The notes: a model not told the origin generated them from the letters alone. A DNA stretch of 64,000 bases from Pyxicephalus adspersus (GCF_032062135.1 NC_092858.1:124635692-124699691), one strand, 5' to 3'. Positions 23,325 to 52,918 are shown, numbered from the stretch's first letter. Translations and numbers: made by a program.

Positions 23325-23841
23325 GGGTCTCCTGCTGCCGTCCATGTGCTTCAGAGTCCTCCTCTGACCCCTGGCAGAGGAGAACTTTTTACTTGATATT
23401 TTCCCTTTATTTTAACATGAAATGATTCTAGTTATTTGATGATAACTATAGTCACTAGTTATTAGTGATTAGTCCTTGTAATTTAGGGATGCAATAATGA
23501 TGTGATTAGAGTACTGACATTTCCCAGTACAAAAACATGTTGTGTTGTAACCCCAGAACAGAGCTTAGATGCCGCGTATGTACCTGCAGGCATGTTAAAG
23601 GGGTAACATGTCGGATAAAGTGTATTTATGGCAGAAATGTACAGTATGTGTGTGCTTATTTTTTGTGCCCTTACACAAACCCTATAAATGAACCTGTTGC
23701 TTTCCCTTGTATTGAAAAACACTAGATTGCTTTAGGTACTTTTGTTTTTTTTCTAAAGTAGGACTGATGTGGTGGTGAACAGCATTATGCAATTATTTCC
23801 ATGTTTTGCTAATTTTAACTGTTTTATATAACTTGGCAGCA

Positions 23842-41318
<17,477 letters not shown>

Positions 41319-42765
41319 AACCTGTATACGTATACTGTGGCATAAATGCTCACCTGTTAGTATTTCTAACTTGGTTGCCTTAAGACTCTGGCCTGTTTTT
41401 GGTGCTTTTTTAAGCATGACTATGCACCAGTGGATAGTTTTTAAACTTCCATGCCTTCTTACGTCAAAGCCTGTATCCTCTGGAAAATGCCATAAGCTCC
41501 ATTACATCATCAAAGGGATTAGTTTTACGCAACTATTTGTTTCTAATCTAGTCTCATATATCCAAAACATGATCTGCGATCATGTGACTGCCTGTTTCCA
41601 TTCCGGGTCACCTTTACAAAGTTATGCACCATTTTTACTTTTCTACATATTTTCTGCAGTCCAGTATAAATTATCTCCCAATGGAAGATTTTTTGGTACT
41701 CCAGATTTGTTGATTTATTTGCATTTGACGCCAAGGCCTCTACAGCTTTAAGAGTCACTTTCAGCACCAGCAGCATCTTGCACTTTGTCCACCACATCAG
41801 ACTTTGTCTGCACCAGATTGGATCAGCATACTTGTTATTCCAGAAGACAAGATCTTTAGACTGTTTCAGGAAAGTGAACCCCAAACTATTTATTTAGATT
41901 TTCCTATGTTCATTTCTAGGACAAATGTTTGTAAAAAAAACCGTAAAGAAAAGTTGAATTTTTCTTACTTTAATTTCTTTTTTTTTTTTTTTTTTTCTAT
42001 TTGTATTTTTGCTTTGTGGAATTTTAAATGCTTCAAAAATAGCACAGAGGTGAACTCTGCTTAATATTTGGTATTTTTACAGCATTAAACTATTGTATGC
42101 ACTTTTTGCCTTATTTATTAATGGTGCGATAGAACAAATCAGTGTGTAAGAGTACTTCATGTTAATGAATATTATTTTAATTAATGCATGTGTGCAGAGG
42201 TCAGGTTTTAAAGGGCAACTCAGATCTACCATGTTGTTTTCAAGTAATACAAAAGTGCCTGAGCTACCAATTTGTATTAATGTGTTATGCAAACTAAGCT
42301 GTAAGCGGACTTTAATTTATGTATGCATGATGGATTAATTTGTTTTGATTTTAGTAGTCTTCCCTTGTCTATTCCTTGTTTTGTTTCTGTTTCCATTTTA
42401 AAGCTATAAAAGTCATTCACTTGCAATTCTGCTGTTGGTTCATAAAAGGCTTCTTTAGATGAGGATGGAGTATGAGCTATTAGATTTGAGCTTAAATGTC
42501 TGTCCTTGGACATGGCAGATATGTATGGGAAGTCTGCTTGGCAACACCAACTAGAAACATTAAGGTGCATTCTCCATCAGCTAAAATTTTTATGTTACCT
42601 GTCAATAAGTTCAAGAGAGTATTGGTTAATTCTATTACTAGAGAAGTGCCATTATCAGGTAACACTCTGCAGAATATAATATTAGAATCTATGAAAGCAG
42701 CACTTAGGCTCCTGTTATCCTTTTATTTTCCGTTTGTGAATAAAAATGTCTGAAGTTCCTGCCTT
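41319..42765 (+). other. STK38: STK38 3' untranslated region (probable)
   Basis: AT-rich DNA follows the stop codon without another gene. Candidate poly(A) signals are ATTAAA at 42084-42089 and AATAAA at 42739-42744. Using the latter gives a 3' UTR of about 1.4 kb. A long T run lies at about 41978-41998. The open frames inside are unlikely to be coding. Confidence 0.6.
42739..42744 (+). terminator. STK38: Candidate STK38 polyadenylation signal
   Basis: Canonical AATAAA 1.4 kb after the stop codon. The downstream sequence is T/GT-containing. The upstream ATTAAA at 42084-42089 is an alternative. Confidence 0.5.
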
Positions 42766-43724
42766 CTCATCCAGTCTTCTGTAGGGGCAGCAGAGGAATG
42801 GGTGCGAGATGAAGGCACTGGATTTTGACCTCTAAACACCACCATCTTAAAGTCCAGCTTTTACTTTTATCAGTGATTTAAATACTTTACTACCATTTAT
42901 CTCTGTGCACCTTTGTGCATTTTTCCTTAAGCTTGCAAAATATATAACTGGAGAAAAACAAGGGGTAATGAAAACATTTTACTTCTGGTATGTTTACCAT
43001 AAAGTGTGTGTGTGTGTGTGTATATAAATACCAGTGTGTGGCAATTACAGAATATGTGTGTTCTTCTGCAAGACATGCAAACTGCCCCCCTCCCCCCATC
43101 AAGCCCCCATCCTGTACACGAGTGAGCAGGGAAGCTCCGTTCGTATCTAGGAGTCATCCATATGTCAAATGTCTTTAGTTCTTTGCTAGTTTACATTTAT
43201 TAACCACAAACTGCAACTAGTAAAATTATTTCACTATGGTGGTCCTTTTAGGAGTTTCAAGCAATGACCTCCTTCTCACAACAACAAAAATGTACAACGT
43301 CATTCTTTTTTTTTTTTTATTATGATAGATGGAAGTTTCATTGTGAGTGATGTAGTAATCACATTGCAACTTAAGTGGAAGATTTTTAGGAGGCTATGCA
43401 CATAATACTATGGTGGAAAAAAGACACAACCTCCTTCAGCTTCCTGCATAGTAAAACAGTCCCCTAGCGTCCTTTGTGCCATTTACATACTGATTTGATT
43501 ACTCATGGGAAAAGTCCCTAAATAAAAGTTCTATTTCCCTGTCCAGCTTCCTGATTCTCATCATCTACAGTTACAGATTATTTACCATTTTTTGGGGCTA
43601 TAGTGTCCCTTTCCAATGTCTAAACACATCTGTCTGGGACCTTCCCCCAGTACAGTCAGTGTAGTTGAGGCTGTTGAAGAAAGGGGGAAGACTAATATTA
43701 TTTTCAGTAAACATCACAATAATA
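42766..43724. other. Intergenic DNA, no gene seen
   Basis: Contains a (TG)n run at about 43004-43021 and a piece of the hAT-like element described at 46684 (43060-43175). No exon is supported. Confidence 0.45.
43060..43175. repeat. Fragment of the CAGGTAGTCC hAT-like element
   Basis: TTCTTCTGCAAGACATGCAA through GAGCAGGGAAGCTCC, GTCATCCATATGTCA and ATGTCTTTAG matches 47026-47115, the right part of the element at 46684-47135. Confidence 0.6.
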
Positions 43725-44071
43725 GGGGGGCAGCACGGTGGGTCAGGGGTTAGCACTCTTGCCTTTGCAGCGTTAGGTCCTAGGTTCGAATCCCAGCCAG
43801 GACACTATCTGCATGGAGTTTGCAGGTTCTCCCTGTGTCTGCGTGGGTTTCCTCCGGGTACTCCGGTTTCCTCCCACATCCCAAAAACATGCAGTTAGGT
43901 TCATTGGCTTCCCCCTAAAATTGACCTAGACTACATTAATGACATATGACTATAGTAGGGACATTAGATTGTGAGCTCCTTTGAGGGACAGTTAGTGACA
44001 CAACTATGGACTCTGTACAGTGCTGCGTAATATGATAGCGCTATATAAATACTGTATAATAATAATAATAA
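43725..44071 (+). mobile_element. tRNA-headed SINE, best-preserved copy
   Basis: GGGGGGCAGCACGGTGGGTC begins a tRNA-like head with A box TGGGTCAGGGG (43739-43749) and B box GGTTCGAATCC (43783-43793), the internal RNA polymerase III promoter of such elements. Then come a body (CCTCCGGGTACTCCGGTTTC), the shared 3' part (TTAGATTGTGAGCTCCTTTG, GTACAGTGCTGCGTAATATG) and an (AAT)n tail. It is non-coding and moves by borrowing LINE enzymes. Confidence 0.88.
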
Positions 44072-45909
44072 CCCACAAAGCTTGTTTGTTGAGGCAAACT
44101 ATTACAATATTTATGTATAGGCAGTACATTTTGCATGTAGTACTTTTCTGCTTTTTTTGTAATGGTTAAAAAAAAAACCTGTCTGACACGAGAATGATAA
44201 TTCCTAGATATTTTAAGCTACTGAATAAAAAATATTTAATTTAAGCCCTGTGTCAGAAAAAATGTTAACGATGAACTCCTGGCAGGTAGAAAAGACAATG
44301 CAGCTCTGGAATCGATATTACATCTTTTTTTTTTTTTCTTTTAAATGCAAACTATGTAAGTATCTGAAATGACTTGGTATCAATCTTACGATCCCTGTAA
44401 AGCTGAACCTGTGCCAAAGAAAAGGAACCAATCAGCTGTGTTGCAGCTTAATAATTGCTGCTCATAACCACAAACACCGGACACAAGTAACAGATCCAGT
44501 GGCCAGTGCCCAATGCTCCTTTAGGTTAACTATTAGGCTATGTTCACGCTTGTGGTGCACGTATTCCTTACGCTAATGAACTGCTGCCTTGGGGAAGATG
44601 CTACAACCCACCTGTGCAAATTCAATAGAGAATGAATGAGGGGGCAGTGATCTGTTTATTAGTGCTTACAGAAGCTCATCAAATCTGCAAATCTCCAATC
44701 TGTTTTTTAAAAACGATCTTCAGTGTGGGCAGCTGGTAAAGTGCCAGCCAATGGCAGGTGTGTGGGTACATTTGCTTATGCTGCAGTTCTGAACCTGCCC
44801 TACATGTGGCAATGTGACCAACATTATAAAGGGGATTCTTTCCTGGGACCCACCCTTTTCCCAATGAATTGATTTTAGTACTAGTTCCTAGTAGGGTTCT
44901 TGGGTAAGGAAATAAAAAAGGGTCAAACCAGTATGACAAGGACATCATTCCAGTGCAACTAGGCCAACCTGATCTCTATTTTATTACCCAGTGTTTTCAA
45001 CTTCTCAAACACTGCCTTGCAGAAATAGTTTCAAGTACATACCTGTTATGTTATGTTAGGTAAAAATATTGTCCTATATTCTAGAAAATTTAGTTTGTCA
45101 GTTATGTGACAAACAGTAGTTCCCACCACTTTCACCCAAGATTTACACACATCTAAAGTTTGTATGAAAGTTGTGTAAATGATAGGTGAAAAAAACACAA
45201 ACTTTATATATTTACACTAGGCAGCTTCTCCTAAACTTTTCACGCCATGAAGTTAACCCCTCATTTATCCTCAATGACTTCTTTTCAAACAGCTGTGGCT
45301 TTTCCTCTAAATTGCTGACTTTGTACTTGAATCTGAATTTTTATTTTTAATACGGTATGCAAAACTCCCTACATGTTTTACATTATGAAAGTTAGCTTCC
45401 TGCTTTTATATTGAAGCTTTACTGACTTCCTGCATCTAAGTGGATCATGAAACAGTCCTGTAATGCTATGTGGGATCCTTCTGTGATTGATGGTTCTATG
45501 GGATTTAGATGTCCCATTGTCATAGTTTTGTTACATCTGTTTGTGTCTTTAAAGTGACCCAGTCTGTTGCAATAAGCAAACTTGTATTGAAGCTCATTTC
45601 CAACATTTGGAAGAATACACTTTTCCAGTGAGGAGCACCTTGCATTGCAGTATTAAATATTATTTTTTTAGTCCTAGACAGGTGTGTGCTTACCCTGTTT
45701 ATTGCTCCCCATAGTGGCTGGTGCTGTACATTTTGAATTCCGGGTTATCCTCTTGCCTCCTGTACATACAATGCAGGGCTATTCACCCTACATTTTAGAA
45801 GATGCCATAACTGCTTGCAAACACAGAGAAGCAGTACTAAGCATGAGGTTATGGAAGAGCTGTTGAACAGAGGGGGAGCAAGTGATAAAATAAGGTAAGT
45901 ACTCTTTAC
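44072..45909. other. Intergenic DNA, no gene seen
   Basis: Old repeat-like pieces are present, for example TTAGGCTATGTTCACGC near 44530 and a donor-like AAG|GTAAGTACTC near 45893. No exon pair or known protein is visible. Confidence 0.4.
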
Positions 45910-46331
45910 TAGTGTTGGTGTTCAAATTCAGGTTGTCCTTATATTGGACCCAAATATCGCTTTTCGAATTCGGATAGACCTGACCCGAAAAACGCTGGAT
46001 TTGACAGCGCAAGGTTGATCTGCTCTGCTCCCGTGATTGCTGTTGCTGCCCTGTAGTGTATGTTCCTGGATAGAGTTTTCTCTATCCAGGAACACAGGAC
46101 TCTTGCGTTCTTGGATTGAGAAACTCAATCGAAGAACACATACAACAAGTAAAAGCTGCAAGAGCAATCAGGGGAGCGGAGCTGTCGGCTTCACAGTCAC
46201 AAAAAATAACCCAAATATTCCCAGTATTGACTTTAATGGTGTTCAAATTCGGCATTCGATCACCCGAACAATATCCCCCTATTCTATCGAATAGCTGTCG
46301 AATCGAATAGTGAGATATTTGACCAACACTA
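45910..46331. mobile_element. hAT-like miniature element with perfect 8-bp duplication
   Basis: The element starts TAGTGTTGGT and ends ACCAACACTA (10-bp perfect inverted repeats). It is flanked on both sides by CTCTTTAC (45902-45909 and 46332-46339), a perfect 8-bp target duplication. Inside is a perfect 15-bp hairpin (arms 46061-46075 and 46080-46094, loop TTTT) and a second smaller one. There is no transposase. The intact duplication suggests a fairly recent insertion. Confidence 0.85.
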
Positions 46332-46683
46332 CTCTTTACCCTTGTGGAATAGAGGTAGTTTCATTGCAAGAGATTTTTTTTTTTTTACAGATTCTGGAGT
46401 TAGTCTTCAAAGCAGAACAAAAAGCAAGATTACTAAGTGGTTGAGGTTTTTTGCAGAGGAAACAAGCAATCTCATTTGACCTGCTCCTGGTGGCTTTTGT
46501 TGGAAGCACCATGCAGTGCCAATGGCCTTTCAATGGGTGAAGAGGATTGTGGTGAACCCAGTGGAGAGGGAGGCTTCAAGTGACTGGATCCTGGATCTGT
46601 CATCACTGCAGGCAAGAAGAAAAGGTGTGTGGAATAATTACCAAGTAAGTAATTGACACACCTCTATGTTCATCTCTTTAATA

Positions 46684-47135
46684 CAGGTAGTCCCGGGTTA
46701 CATACGAGATAGGGACTGTAAGTTTGTAAGGGTACATTATTTTAATAAATGCAATTAGGACAGATGTTTGTCTCAACATAATATTGGGCAGTGTGGTGTC
46801 AGTTACTGTATAAAATCCTCACTGTGTGTTAATCACAAATAAAGCAAAAAAAAAAAAAACAAACTATGGATCCTAGACATTCGTTAATTTCTTGAGCAAG
46901 CTGTGCTTTGATATGCAAAAAGAAACAACTGCAGAGTTTGTCTTGGTCATTAAAGAGTTACAAGATGTTACAGATCAGCTCGGCTCTTAACATCACCCAC
47001 AACATCGGCTGTTTTTAGCAAAAGATTTCTTCTGCAAGTCATGCAAACCACCCCATCCCCCTTCCAAGCAGGGAAGCCCCATTCATATCAAGGAGTCGTC
47101 TGTATGTCAGATGTCCTTAACCCGGGGACTACCTG
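46684..47135. mobile_element. hAT-like non-autonomous element (CAGGTAGTCC ends)
   Basis: The left end is CAGGTAGTCCCGGGTTA and the right end, reverse-complemented, is CAGGTAGTCCCCGGGTTA, so the terminal repeats are near perfect over about 17 bp. No target duplication is seen. The element is 452 bp with no coding capacity; a fragment of the same family is at 43060. Confidence 0.75.
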
Positions 47136-47306
47136 TGCATACATATTTCTCTATGTTTTATTTCTTTAAGAATACTACAGGAAAAAAAAATGCTGATCCT
47201 GCGAAAAATCAGTAAAAAAGCTTTTACTTGCAAAGTAGTAGAATGTGACTTCACCCCCTCCCAATCCTATTTAGTGCTGGTTCTGTGAAAGTGAGAGAAC
47301 CTAGCC

Positions 47307-47536
47307 CAGTGCTTCTCAACCAGGGAACTCTCAGAGGTTTCTGGGGGTTCCTAGAGCAGTGAGCAATTTGCACCTCTTAGGTCAGTTAACTAACAAACTG
47401 GTCAAAAAGAGGAATTCTTCCCACTGACCACCATACTAATGTACTGAGCTATGGATTCACTATTAGCAGGGGTCCCCTGAAAACCTGAAAGTTTTATTTC
47501 AATTGTTTTCTATGTTAAAAAAGGTCGATAACACAG
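47307..47536. repeat. Charlie-like hAT repeat
   Basis: Begins CAGTGCTTCTCAACCAGGG, the typical Charlie-type end, and ends near GGTCGATAACAC, a worn inverse of it. Related copies are at 17263 and 6872. Confidence 0.55.
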
Positions 47537-47812
47537 GTCAACAAAAATTCAGTTTTGATAATCATCAGAAACCACAGCAAACTTTTCCAAATCAGTTTTT
47601 CGAGAAGATTTCAAATCTGTTTTCAGTTTTTCCCTAACACATACAGTTTCTGTTATAGAGTACTAATATAGTTAACATTGTATGTGCATGTATTTTGTAC
47701 TAAAACGTAAGCACTATTGAAGTGAATGTTAATCCATCTTCAGTGTGAAGTAAAATAAGGCCCACTGTGGTATAGATCTACTGAACAATGTCAATCAGGT
47801 ACCATTGGTTCT

Positions 47813-49522
47813 TCAGAAATTCTTAGAGTATGATTTTCTTGTGTACTCTTTGTCTGGATTGTCGCGGTACAGCATCCAGCAAGAGTCAGCCATCATACTT
47901 TAATTCCAGAAACCTTGGTAGCGGTGCTCCATTACCTGAATGTCCTGGGGAAAAGGTTCTCCTTGTTCGTAACTCACGATACCAAGATTTTCCCGGAACA
48001 ATTCTAGATGTGAGTGCAAGAAATGTATTTGTAATGACATGAGGCAACCCAGTTTCTGGTATGAATCAAGCAGATTCTGAAGTCCTTCCTTGTATGCAGG
48101 AGACTTATGGTTGCCCAGGAAATTTTCACACAGCCACTTGAATGCATCCCAAGCTTCTAGCTCAGCTGCTGAGAGAGATTGTTTGAGAACATCATCCTGC
48201 AAAACAGACTTGATCTGTGGCCCTATAAATATCCCTTCCTTCATTTTTCCAGTGCTTATGTTTGGAAACTTCTCAACAAGGTACCATAAACCCATGGAGC
48301 TTGATTTACCCATGGCCTTTACAAGGTTCTTCATCAAGCCTAACTTGATATGGAGAGGTGGCAGAAATATTTTATGTGGGTCAACCAGAGGCAGAAACTT
48401 GAAACTGCTTGTTCCGGGCTTATAGGTATCTCTTGATAGCCAATCACGCCTGACATAATGGCCTCCCGTAGATCGGCTGTCCCACAGGCATAGGAAACAG
48501 CAATATTTTGTGAATCCTCCTTGCATTCCTATCAGCAAGCCAATATCTTTAGATCCCCACAGATGTTCCACTGGTGTGTTTTATACTGGATTGCTTAAGG
48601 TAGTAACTTCATGTTGTCATAGGATTCCTTTAGGTTAACGGAATGGGCAATCAGTACACTTGGTTTGTAATTACCATTATGCAGCTTTCATTAAGCTGTT
48701 TTCAAGACCATTAAGACTGCTTTCAAGCTTCTTTTAGAGGAATCAATGAAAATACGCCATTCAAATTGAACATGTTCTTGTGACAAACTGCTAAAGAGTG
48801 CATTTATATCATGACAGTAGCACAGTGAGCCATCACTAGTGAAGAATGTTGTAAGTTATGATTTCGTTTTCTGTAGTGAGTTACAGCTACACCCTTTGCA
48901 AGCAAGTTCTTCTGTTTAAGCCTTGAAGCAAGAAGTTCTGCTTTGGAGAGATTTAGATCACTAATGAGATCATTCAGTTTTGCTTGTGTAAAGGTCTCTG
49001 GTTCTTCATCGGCCAAGTAGTCAGGATCAGATGATTCGGGTTGTAACTATTGGCTGCAACTCCATCGCATTCCTCAGCACCTTGTACAGAAGCAATTCCA
49101 TCATGTGGCAGTAGCGGAACTGGCAATGAATCATCATGGGGAACAGGCCTAATTGCAGAATCGAGGCTAGGATATATAATTTTGTGCTTAGTTTTACCTG
49201 AGAATCCATTTTTGTTGACGCGGCAAAAATAGCAGTCATTTAGATGGTCTTGCAGTTCTCTCCACACCATCAGGATTACAAATGGCATTGCTGCTTTACA
49301 CCGATTTAGCCAGTCATGCAGTCCGTTGGAACAACCGGTACAGATGGCATGTGGAGCCCAAAATTTATCCTGGTCACCAAGTGGACAGCCAGATATAATT
49401 TGTATATCTTTTTAATTTCTGTAGTAATTTGGCGACATTGTGCTTTCGTCGTGAATAAAACACAAACGTAACAGAAACTGTCTGGATCATTAAGGCAATT
49501 TCTGGTTAGTGCGGTCTTTAAC
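47813..49522 (-). pseudogene. Frameshifted copy of a transposon-like gene family
   Basis: Read on the - strand from 49522 (after an acceptor-like CTTTTTTTTAAG) to TGA at 47813, the frames together keep a full ordered set of blocks: DPDSFCYVC; WRELQDHLNDCYFC and SAIRPVPHDD; LNDLISDLNLSKAELLASRL with HYRKRN; a W-R-I-F-I-D-S-S-K-R-S-L-K-A-V block; YCCFLCLWDSRSTGGHYV; LPPLHIKLGLMKN; KEGIFIGPQIK; ENFLGNHKS; LQIHFLHSHLELF; VMEHRYQG; and a final CWMLYRDNP. I recognise this order from many uncharacterised, multi-copy predicted proteins in arthropods, cnidarians and lower vertebrates. It is probably transposon-borne, but I cannot name the family. At least four frame breaks (near 49305, 48990, 48840 and 48600) and a stop after YQGFWN make this copy dead. 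The C-X2-C pairs suggest a zinc-binding N-terminus. Confidence 0.7.
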
Positions 49523-49790
49523 CTTAAAAAAAAGAAAACTGTTGTTAAATGTTGTAATATGTTAAGGTTATTTAAAACGAATTTCACACAATTTATCTTT
49601 AGCTGCATCACAAAAACTAGATGTGCTAGAGAAAAACTGAATCCGCATCAAAAATACTACACAGTCCATATAAAATTATATCTGATAAAAATTACATGTT
49701 GACCTGTGCACTGACCTAGAATATTGGATACTGGGATCACTTCTGTTTATGATTCATGTAAAGATCAAACTTTTTTGGTTTTGGCTAGAA

Positions 49791-50753
49791 CATAGGTGTC
49801 AAACACAAGGCCCATGGCCTGAATCTGGACTGCCAGGTCATTTTATGTGGCCCTTGTTAGCTTTCTGGCGACTGTCATTGTTGCAGTTGCGGAGAAAGGA
49901 AAGCAGAGCCTGCTGCAGGTAGGAGGACCCGGACAGCTGTCCTGGAGGCTGCTGTGAGGCAACACTGCATGGTGAAGTATTTTAAGACCACACTGCGAGG
50001 TGGAGTGCTGGAGGGGAGCCAGGAGTGGAGGAGGGCTCATATCTATTTTACTAAAATCTATTTTACTACTACTTGCTAGTTTACTAACTAGCATCCGCAC
50101 CATGCTAAAAGATATAAACAATTTGCGCACACTGCATCAAAACACACAAAACCAATTACTGTGCTTTGTATGTCTACCAGGTGACAGGGTCTAAAAATGA
50201 GCCTGGGCTTCTGACATTTGGCTTTTGTTTACTAACCGGGTGCAGCCGTATGTAGTTGAGGAAGCATCACCGTCTTGTTCTATGTTATTTCACTGTGACA
50301 TCTAAACATTGTGACTTCTAAACATTGAAAAGCATGCAGGATAGAATAGATTGTTGAGTTCTGCTCTAAATGTAGATACCAAACATATTGTAATATTTCA
50401 TTTTTATTCTTTCTCCATTGCAGCCTGAATGACCCTTCAATGTGCTTGCATTGCTTCCAGGTGTTACAATGTTTTTATTGTTTTTTCCCTAAACCTATTA
50501 ACATTTTTATGTGGCCCTAAGGAAATATGAATTGTGAGCTGCCCATACACAGCAGTTCACCTACGTGAACCCCTTGCCATTCTGTCAAATAGGGCCCTTA
50601 AAAAAAAGAGGGAGCCTGCTGTGAGACAGCACTGCGTGGTGAGCTAATTGCACACTTGGGTGGGATAAAACATGGTGAAAACATTGTCTGTTTGCGACCG
50701 TTCAATAAATGATAAATGTTAATAATGTTATATGTTTGAGTTTGACATCCCTG
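49791..50753. mobile_element. hAT-like element, ~960 bp
   Basis: The left end is CATAGGTGTCAAACACAAGG and the right end, reverse-complemented, is CAGGGATGTCAAACTCAAAC. Flanks GGCTAGAA (49783-49790) and GGCTTGAA (50754-50761) form an 8-bp duplication with one mismatch. The ends resemble the element at 8426 (CAGGGGTGTCAAACTC). No transposase frame was recognised inside. Confidence 0.75.
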
Positions 50754-51665
50754 GGCTTGAATGTATGGGTTAGGACCTCTGTCAAGTTTCTATACATTTT
50801 AGTTCATGTTAGGGGGTCTATCCGTCTTGATTAACAATGTTACAGTTGAGGTTAAATCCTAATTTTAGTTTGCTACCAGAACAGAAATAGTGGATAAATC
50901 TTTCAACAAAGGGTCCTTGTTCCTGGGTTTTCCCCTAACATTGTAAAGATATTTTCACTTCCTAATACATCTGAGGAACTGGAAGTTATGGGTCGAATTT
51001 TCTGTCACATTTGGAAATGCTGGAAATTTGGAAAATCTTTATTACCAGCGCTGCAATACAAGTGGCCAGGCTGGGACACATGCGGGATTCCTGCTCCTGC
51101 TACATGGCTGATCCTGCCCTTAGGCTTCATTTCTATGATTTATATAAGCTTGTAGCCACCTTATTTTGCATCTAAATAAAAAAATTGTATGATCATTTTA
51201 CAAATATATATCTGCTAAGAATTACTTTCCAAGTAATGTTTTATTTCCATTTCCAAAGGCTTTGTTATTCTATATTCTGAATACAGATTTCCTCTACTGG
51301 CAGGTTTGGATAGCCCATCCCAGTCTGTAATTCACTCTTCTAGGCCTCATATTCCTTATTTCCTTCTGTTAGTTTCATGTTGGTTGTTATATCACTTTCA
51401 CTTCGAGCAATCCTACATACCAGCAGCACAAGGAAATAATCACTTTCAGTTTACACAACTATCGTACAGCTTGTTGAGATCTGTTCCTGGTATTAGATAT
51501 TCCTCTAAAAGTAGAAGTTGACATCCAGGAAGTTTTTGAGCCAGCCTGTCTTATTTTATAAGGTTAATTCTTGAATTTCCACAACATACCCATCTGGACT
51601 TGTATTCAGAGAGCAAGTGACACCGAACTCTTTGGTTTCATTTCCTCTGTAGTGTGTTATCAGCT
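50754..51665. other. Intergenic DNA, no gene seen
   Basis: No repeat or exon is clearly supported. If the candidate exon at 51666 is real, its untranslated leader and promoter would lie here, but I see no CpG-rich promoter. Confidence 0.4.
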
Positions 51666-51713
51666 ATGGATCTGTCCAACACACGCAACTACGAGATCAC
51701 TTTTGGCCATAAG
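51666..51713 (+). CDS. Candidate ETV7 first coding exon
   Basis: An ATG opens 16 codons, MDLSNTRNYEITFGHK, that end exactly at a strong donor (AAG|GTAAGA) in phase 0. The first certain ETV7 exon at 61360 also begins in phase 0 (ISPF...), so the two could join across a 9.6-kb intron. ETV6/ETV7 genes are known to have a very short first coding exon. The sequence itself has no recognisable similarity, so the call rests only on position, phase and splice signal. Confidence 0.28.
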
Positions 51714-52918
51714 GTAAGAACTAATTTCGACTATACAATTACCACAATACCACAAAGTATTCTGCAGTATTAATTATTGTGGGTTTGTCTTTTGTGTCTA
51801 GCAAACAGCAATATCAGCAGTTCTGTTTATGTCACAGATTAGTGAAGGTGTAAATTCACTAATCTGGTATAGATAGCTTGAAATGTAAACAAGGCACTGG
51901 GAACTTTTTTTGTGGTTTGCAAATATGGTATGTTATGGGACCAAAGGAATAGCTGGGCGGTCACAAAGAAGTATCTGCTCACATTTCAAGAAGAAATAAA
52001 TAGAATTTAGAATATTCTGCAATGCTGTTTACTATACAACAAATGGTTTCTTCATTGGAAGAAAACCATTATTAAAAGTAAAACTCTGAAATGTTTTCTG
52101 GCTTTTTAAATGACTTGAGAGTCTGCATATTTGGAACTGAAGAGTGAAGTTAGAACTCCAAATTTACATGACTGTTGCAGGCCAGCAACATATAAAGTAA
52201 TAAGTCAATTAGATCATCATGACAGCCAGAAAAACAGCATTTTGTGAACATGGCCACCTCCACCATCCCTAAGTTTTAGTTTCCTATAATGCAACCCTGT
52301 TGATAAAGTGCTTCCTCCCACTGGCTGCTGTAACATATGTAATGACTTGCAGGAGGAACCACAGTGCAAAGCAGGGGACAAGGTACTTGGCACGCCCAGC
52401 ACTGCTGGACATCAGAAGTTTTTGTAGCTCTTTAAGAGAGCATAAATGCAAAAAGTAAGCATTACACACATTCTTTCACACTCTGAAAGCAATTTAATTT
52501 GTTTGAGCTAGCAAGAGAGTCCTAATAAATGGTATAAAGAAAAAATATTAGTTGCGATTAAACTGGTTAAAGATCTCTTTACCCACAACTTGTGATTACA
52601 TAGAAATCTCTGTAAATTCAGATCACAGATTTAGGAACTGTTCAGTGTTTATTGTATTTGTAAGTAACAAAGCTGACTTTGCTTTCATTCCATTTTTTAT
52701 ATTTTTTTTTTAGTTTTTTTCTTTACTTTAAATGCCTAATTGCAAACATTTCTTTCAAATTTGTATTTCAGATTACATTTATTTAAATTTACATGATAAT
52801 TTTTCTGTTGCATGTTTGCTACTGAAAAGTTATTTAAACACAGAGGGCTAAAACCAGCATTGTCATGCTTTTTATGCCTTTGTGTTAGAATCTGGCTTTT
52901 TTCTTGGGTGTAGCTCTG
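51714..52918. other. Intergenic or ETV7 intron 1, no gene seen
   Basis: No exon or identifiable repeat beyond low-complexity T tracts near 52700. Confidence 0.4.

Larger units (their letters stand above)
18544..23839 (+). other. STK38: STK38 intron 1
   Basis: The intron runs from GTGAGC at 18544 to the acceptor AACTTGGCAG before 23840. It holds a long TA repeat, an assembly gap and four copies of a ~165-bp miniature element. No other coding exon is supported; the frames at 20.2-20.9 kb have no domain. Confidence 0.75.

Noticed and set aside
41371..41751. 126-codon open frame after the STK38 stop
   Set aside because: Lies in the probable STK38 3' untranslated region and resembles no known protein.
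42999..43025. (TG)n/(TA) run considered as a Z-DNA regulatory element
   Set aside because: Short simple repeat with no other regulatory signal nearby.
43739..43793. tRNA-like A and B boxes, considered as a tRNA gene
   Set aside because: They belong to the SINE head; no full cloverleaf or anticodon arm is supported and the same head recurs at several SINE copies.
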